DNA from: Bacteroidota bacterium
Lineage (GTDB): Bacteria; Bacteroidota; Bacteroidia; Flavobacteriales_D; Crocinitomicaceae
Length of the DNA: 53,304 nucleotides
Assembly (NCBI GenBank): GCA_024280155.1
Contig: JAJRQQ010000043.1
Location: 1-53,304, forward strand
Direction: 5' to 3'
Shown here one piece after another: positions 52,018 to 53,304 of this stretch. A program made the position numbers and the translations under genes. Within the stretch, counting starts at the first letter, position 1; every line of letters begins with the position of its first letter. A model generated the notes under the pieces. That model saw nothing but the letters and a program-made list of their open reading frames with translations. It had not been told where the DNA came from and did no database searches.

Positions 52018-53304
52018 ATGACGCCAACTTTAATTGTAACAGTTCTTGTGCTTTATTTTATCGTATTAATTGCGATTTCTTATTTCACGTCAAGAAAAGC
52101 AAATAACGACAGTTTCTTCTTGGGGGAAAGAAAATCTCCTTGGTACATCGTTTCCTTTGGGATGATTGGTGCTTCGTTGAGTGGAGTTACTTTTATATCT
52201 ATTCCTGGTTGGGTGGGAAATGAAGCGAATCAATTTAGCTACATGCAAGCTGTTCTGGGGTATTTAGTTGGTTATTTTATCGTGGCTTATGTATTGATTC
52301 CTTTGTATTACAAACTCAATGTTACGTCAATTTATGAATATTTGAAACAACGTTTTGGCTACTGGTCATACAAAACAGGTGCTTCTTTCTTTTTAGTTTC
52401 TAGAATTATTGGTGCTTCGGTTCGGTTATTATTGGTTGCAAATGTATTGCAGTCTATTCTTTTTGAAGAATGGGGGATACCTTTTGAATTTACTGTTGTT
52501 ATTTCTGTCTTGCTAATTTGGCTCTATACCAATCGAGGTGGAATTAAAACCATCATTTGGACGGATACTTTACAAACAGCTTTTATGCTTGCATCTGTTT
52601 TATTAACCGTTTGGTTTATTAGTGATGCATTAGATTTATCATCAAATAATGGTGTCATCGAAGCAGTTTCGAACAGTGGATATTCTAAAATTTTCTTTTT
52701 TGACGACATTAATAGTAGCAACCATTTCTTGAAGCACTTTTTAGGTGGGATTTTTATTACCATTGGAATGACGGGACTTGACCAAGATATGATGCAGAAA
52801 AATCTCAGCTGTAAGAATACACGAGAAGCACAAAAGAATATGATTTCAATGGCATTTATTTTGGTCGTAGTAAATCTTGTTTTCTTAAGTTTAGGTGCTT
52901 TATTATATATGTATGCAGCAGAGAATAATATTTCAGTAGAAAGTTCAGATTTATTGTTTTCAAGTGTTGCAATGAGTGATACCGCAGGGCCAATTATCGG
53001 TATTTTATTTCTGTTAGGACTGATTGCCGCAGCGTATTCTAGTGCTGATTCTGCGTTAACTTCACTGACAACTTCATTCTCTGTTGATTTTTTAAGTGTT
53101 AACGATAAAGAGAGTGATAAAAAAGTAGGTGAAAATACACGTAAAATTGTTCATGTTATGATGTCATTTGTCATTATTCTGACAGTGATTCTATTGAAAA
53201 AATTCACGAACGAATCTGCCATTGGTTTGTTGATGAAGTTTGCTGGTTTTACGTATGGTCCATTAATCGGAATCTTTTTCTTCGGGATTATTTTTAAAAG
53301 AAGT
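52018..53304 (+). CDS. sodium:solute symporter family transporter, 3' part missing
   Basis: The first 429 residues of an SSS-family transporter; the frame is open to the right edge. Multiple membrane helices are obvious, and GASLSGVTFISIPGWVG, FIVAYVLIPLYYKLNVTSIYEYLKQRFG and AAAYSSADSALTSLTTSF are typical of the family (the last in the sodium-site region). The substrate is unknown. It starts 11 bases after the RluA-type gene. Confidence 0.9.
   Translation, partial: MTPTLIVTVLVLYFIVLIAISYFTSRKANNDSFFLGERKSPWYIVSFGMIGASLSGVTFISIPGWVGNEANQFSYMQAVLGYLVGYFIVAYVLIPLYYKLNVTSIYEYLKQRFGYWSYKTGASFFLVSRIIGASVRLLLVANVLQSILFEEWGIPFEFTVVISVLLIWLYTNRGGIKTIIWTDTLQTAFMLASVLLTVWFISDALDLSSNNGVIEAVSNSGYSKIFFFDDINSSNHFLKHFLGGIFITIGMTGLDQDMMQKNLSCKNTREAQKNMISMAFILVVVNLVFLSLGALLYMYAAENNISVESSDLLFSSVAMSDTAGPIIGILFLLGLIAAAYSSADSALTSLTTSFSVDFLSVNDKESDKKVGENTRKIVHVMMSFVIILTVILLKKFTNESAIGLLMKFAGFTYGPLIGIFFFGIIFKRS

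Overview
The window is AT-rich DNA from the chromosome of a Bacteroidetes bacterium, most likely Flavobacteriia and plausibly close to Crocinitomicaceae/Fluviicola. This rests on gene content rather than a database search. Supporting signs are secreted proteins with C-terminal type IX secretion (T9SS) sorting domains, a TonB-dependent receptor with a carboxypeptidase-regulatory-like N-domain, DUF1987/SiaC, DUF4924-like and OmpH-like lipoproteins, and many promoters of the Bacteroidetes type (TTG, about 19-22 bases, TAnnTTTG). Several of these -7 boxes sit so close to the start codon that the messages should be leaderless or nearly so. No CRISPR array, insertion sequence, prophage or replication origin was seen.

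Layout. 1-9.9 kb is housekeeping: elbB (cut by the window edge), a lipoprotein, rimO, queD, xerD and aroQ (divergent, 2 bp apart), a methyltransferase, a Bax-like glucosaminidase lipoprotein, mtfA, recG, ttcA. 9.5-13.1 kb holds three exported proteins of unknown function. 13.1-22.9 kb carries dsbD, a small unknown protein, tsaD, a tamB-like gene broken by one frameshift, and a biotin carboxylase. 23.0-24.9 kb is a 617-residue protein with a C-terminal PD-(D/E)XK nuclease domain. Then come gltA and a dipeptidyl peptidase IV.

28.6-36.6 kb looks like an extracellular nucleic-acid scavenging locus: a T9SS lamin-tail-domain protein, an internal terminator, a TonB-dependent receptor without a SusD partner, a T9SS endonuclease I protein, and a 5'-nucleotidase split into a C-domain lipoprotein and a Tat-type metallophosphatase. 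The last is interrupted by a frameshift at a run of seven A. The inferred flow is cleavage of DNA or RNA outside the cell, uptake of fragments through the receptor, and release of phosphate and nucleosides in the periplasm.

36.6-53.3 kb carries tRNA-Asp, a three-gene envelope-stress-like cluster (YtxH, holin-like, unknown), ndk, a candidate small RNA with its own promoter and terminator, an outer-membrane protein, a Nudix CoA pyrophosphatase, lgt, an ATP-grasp protein, a gamma-carbonic-anhydrase-like protein, a 3-methyladenine glycosylase, a beta-barrel protein, a non-RD protein kinase, a GlcNAc-kinase-like gene, siaC, an OmpH-like lipoprotein, a DUF4924-like protein, a GH25 lysozyme, rplS, panB, an RluA-type pseudouridine synthase and a sodium:solute symporter cut by the right edge.

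The items most worth a second look are the candidate small RNA at about 38.64-38.77 kb, the nuclease protein at 23.0-24.9 kb, the scavenging locus with its structured leader and internal terminator, and two single-base frameshifts that both lie in runs of A.
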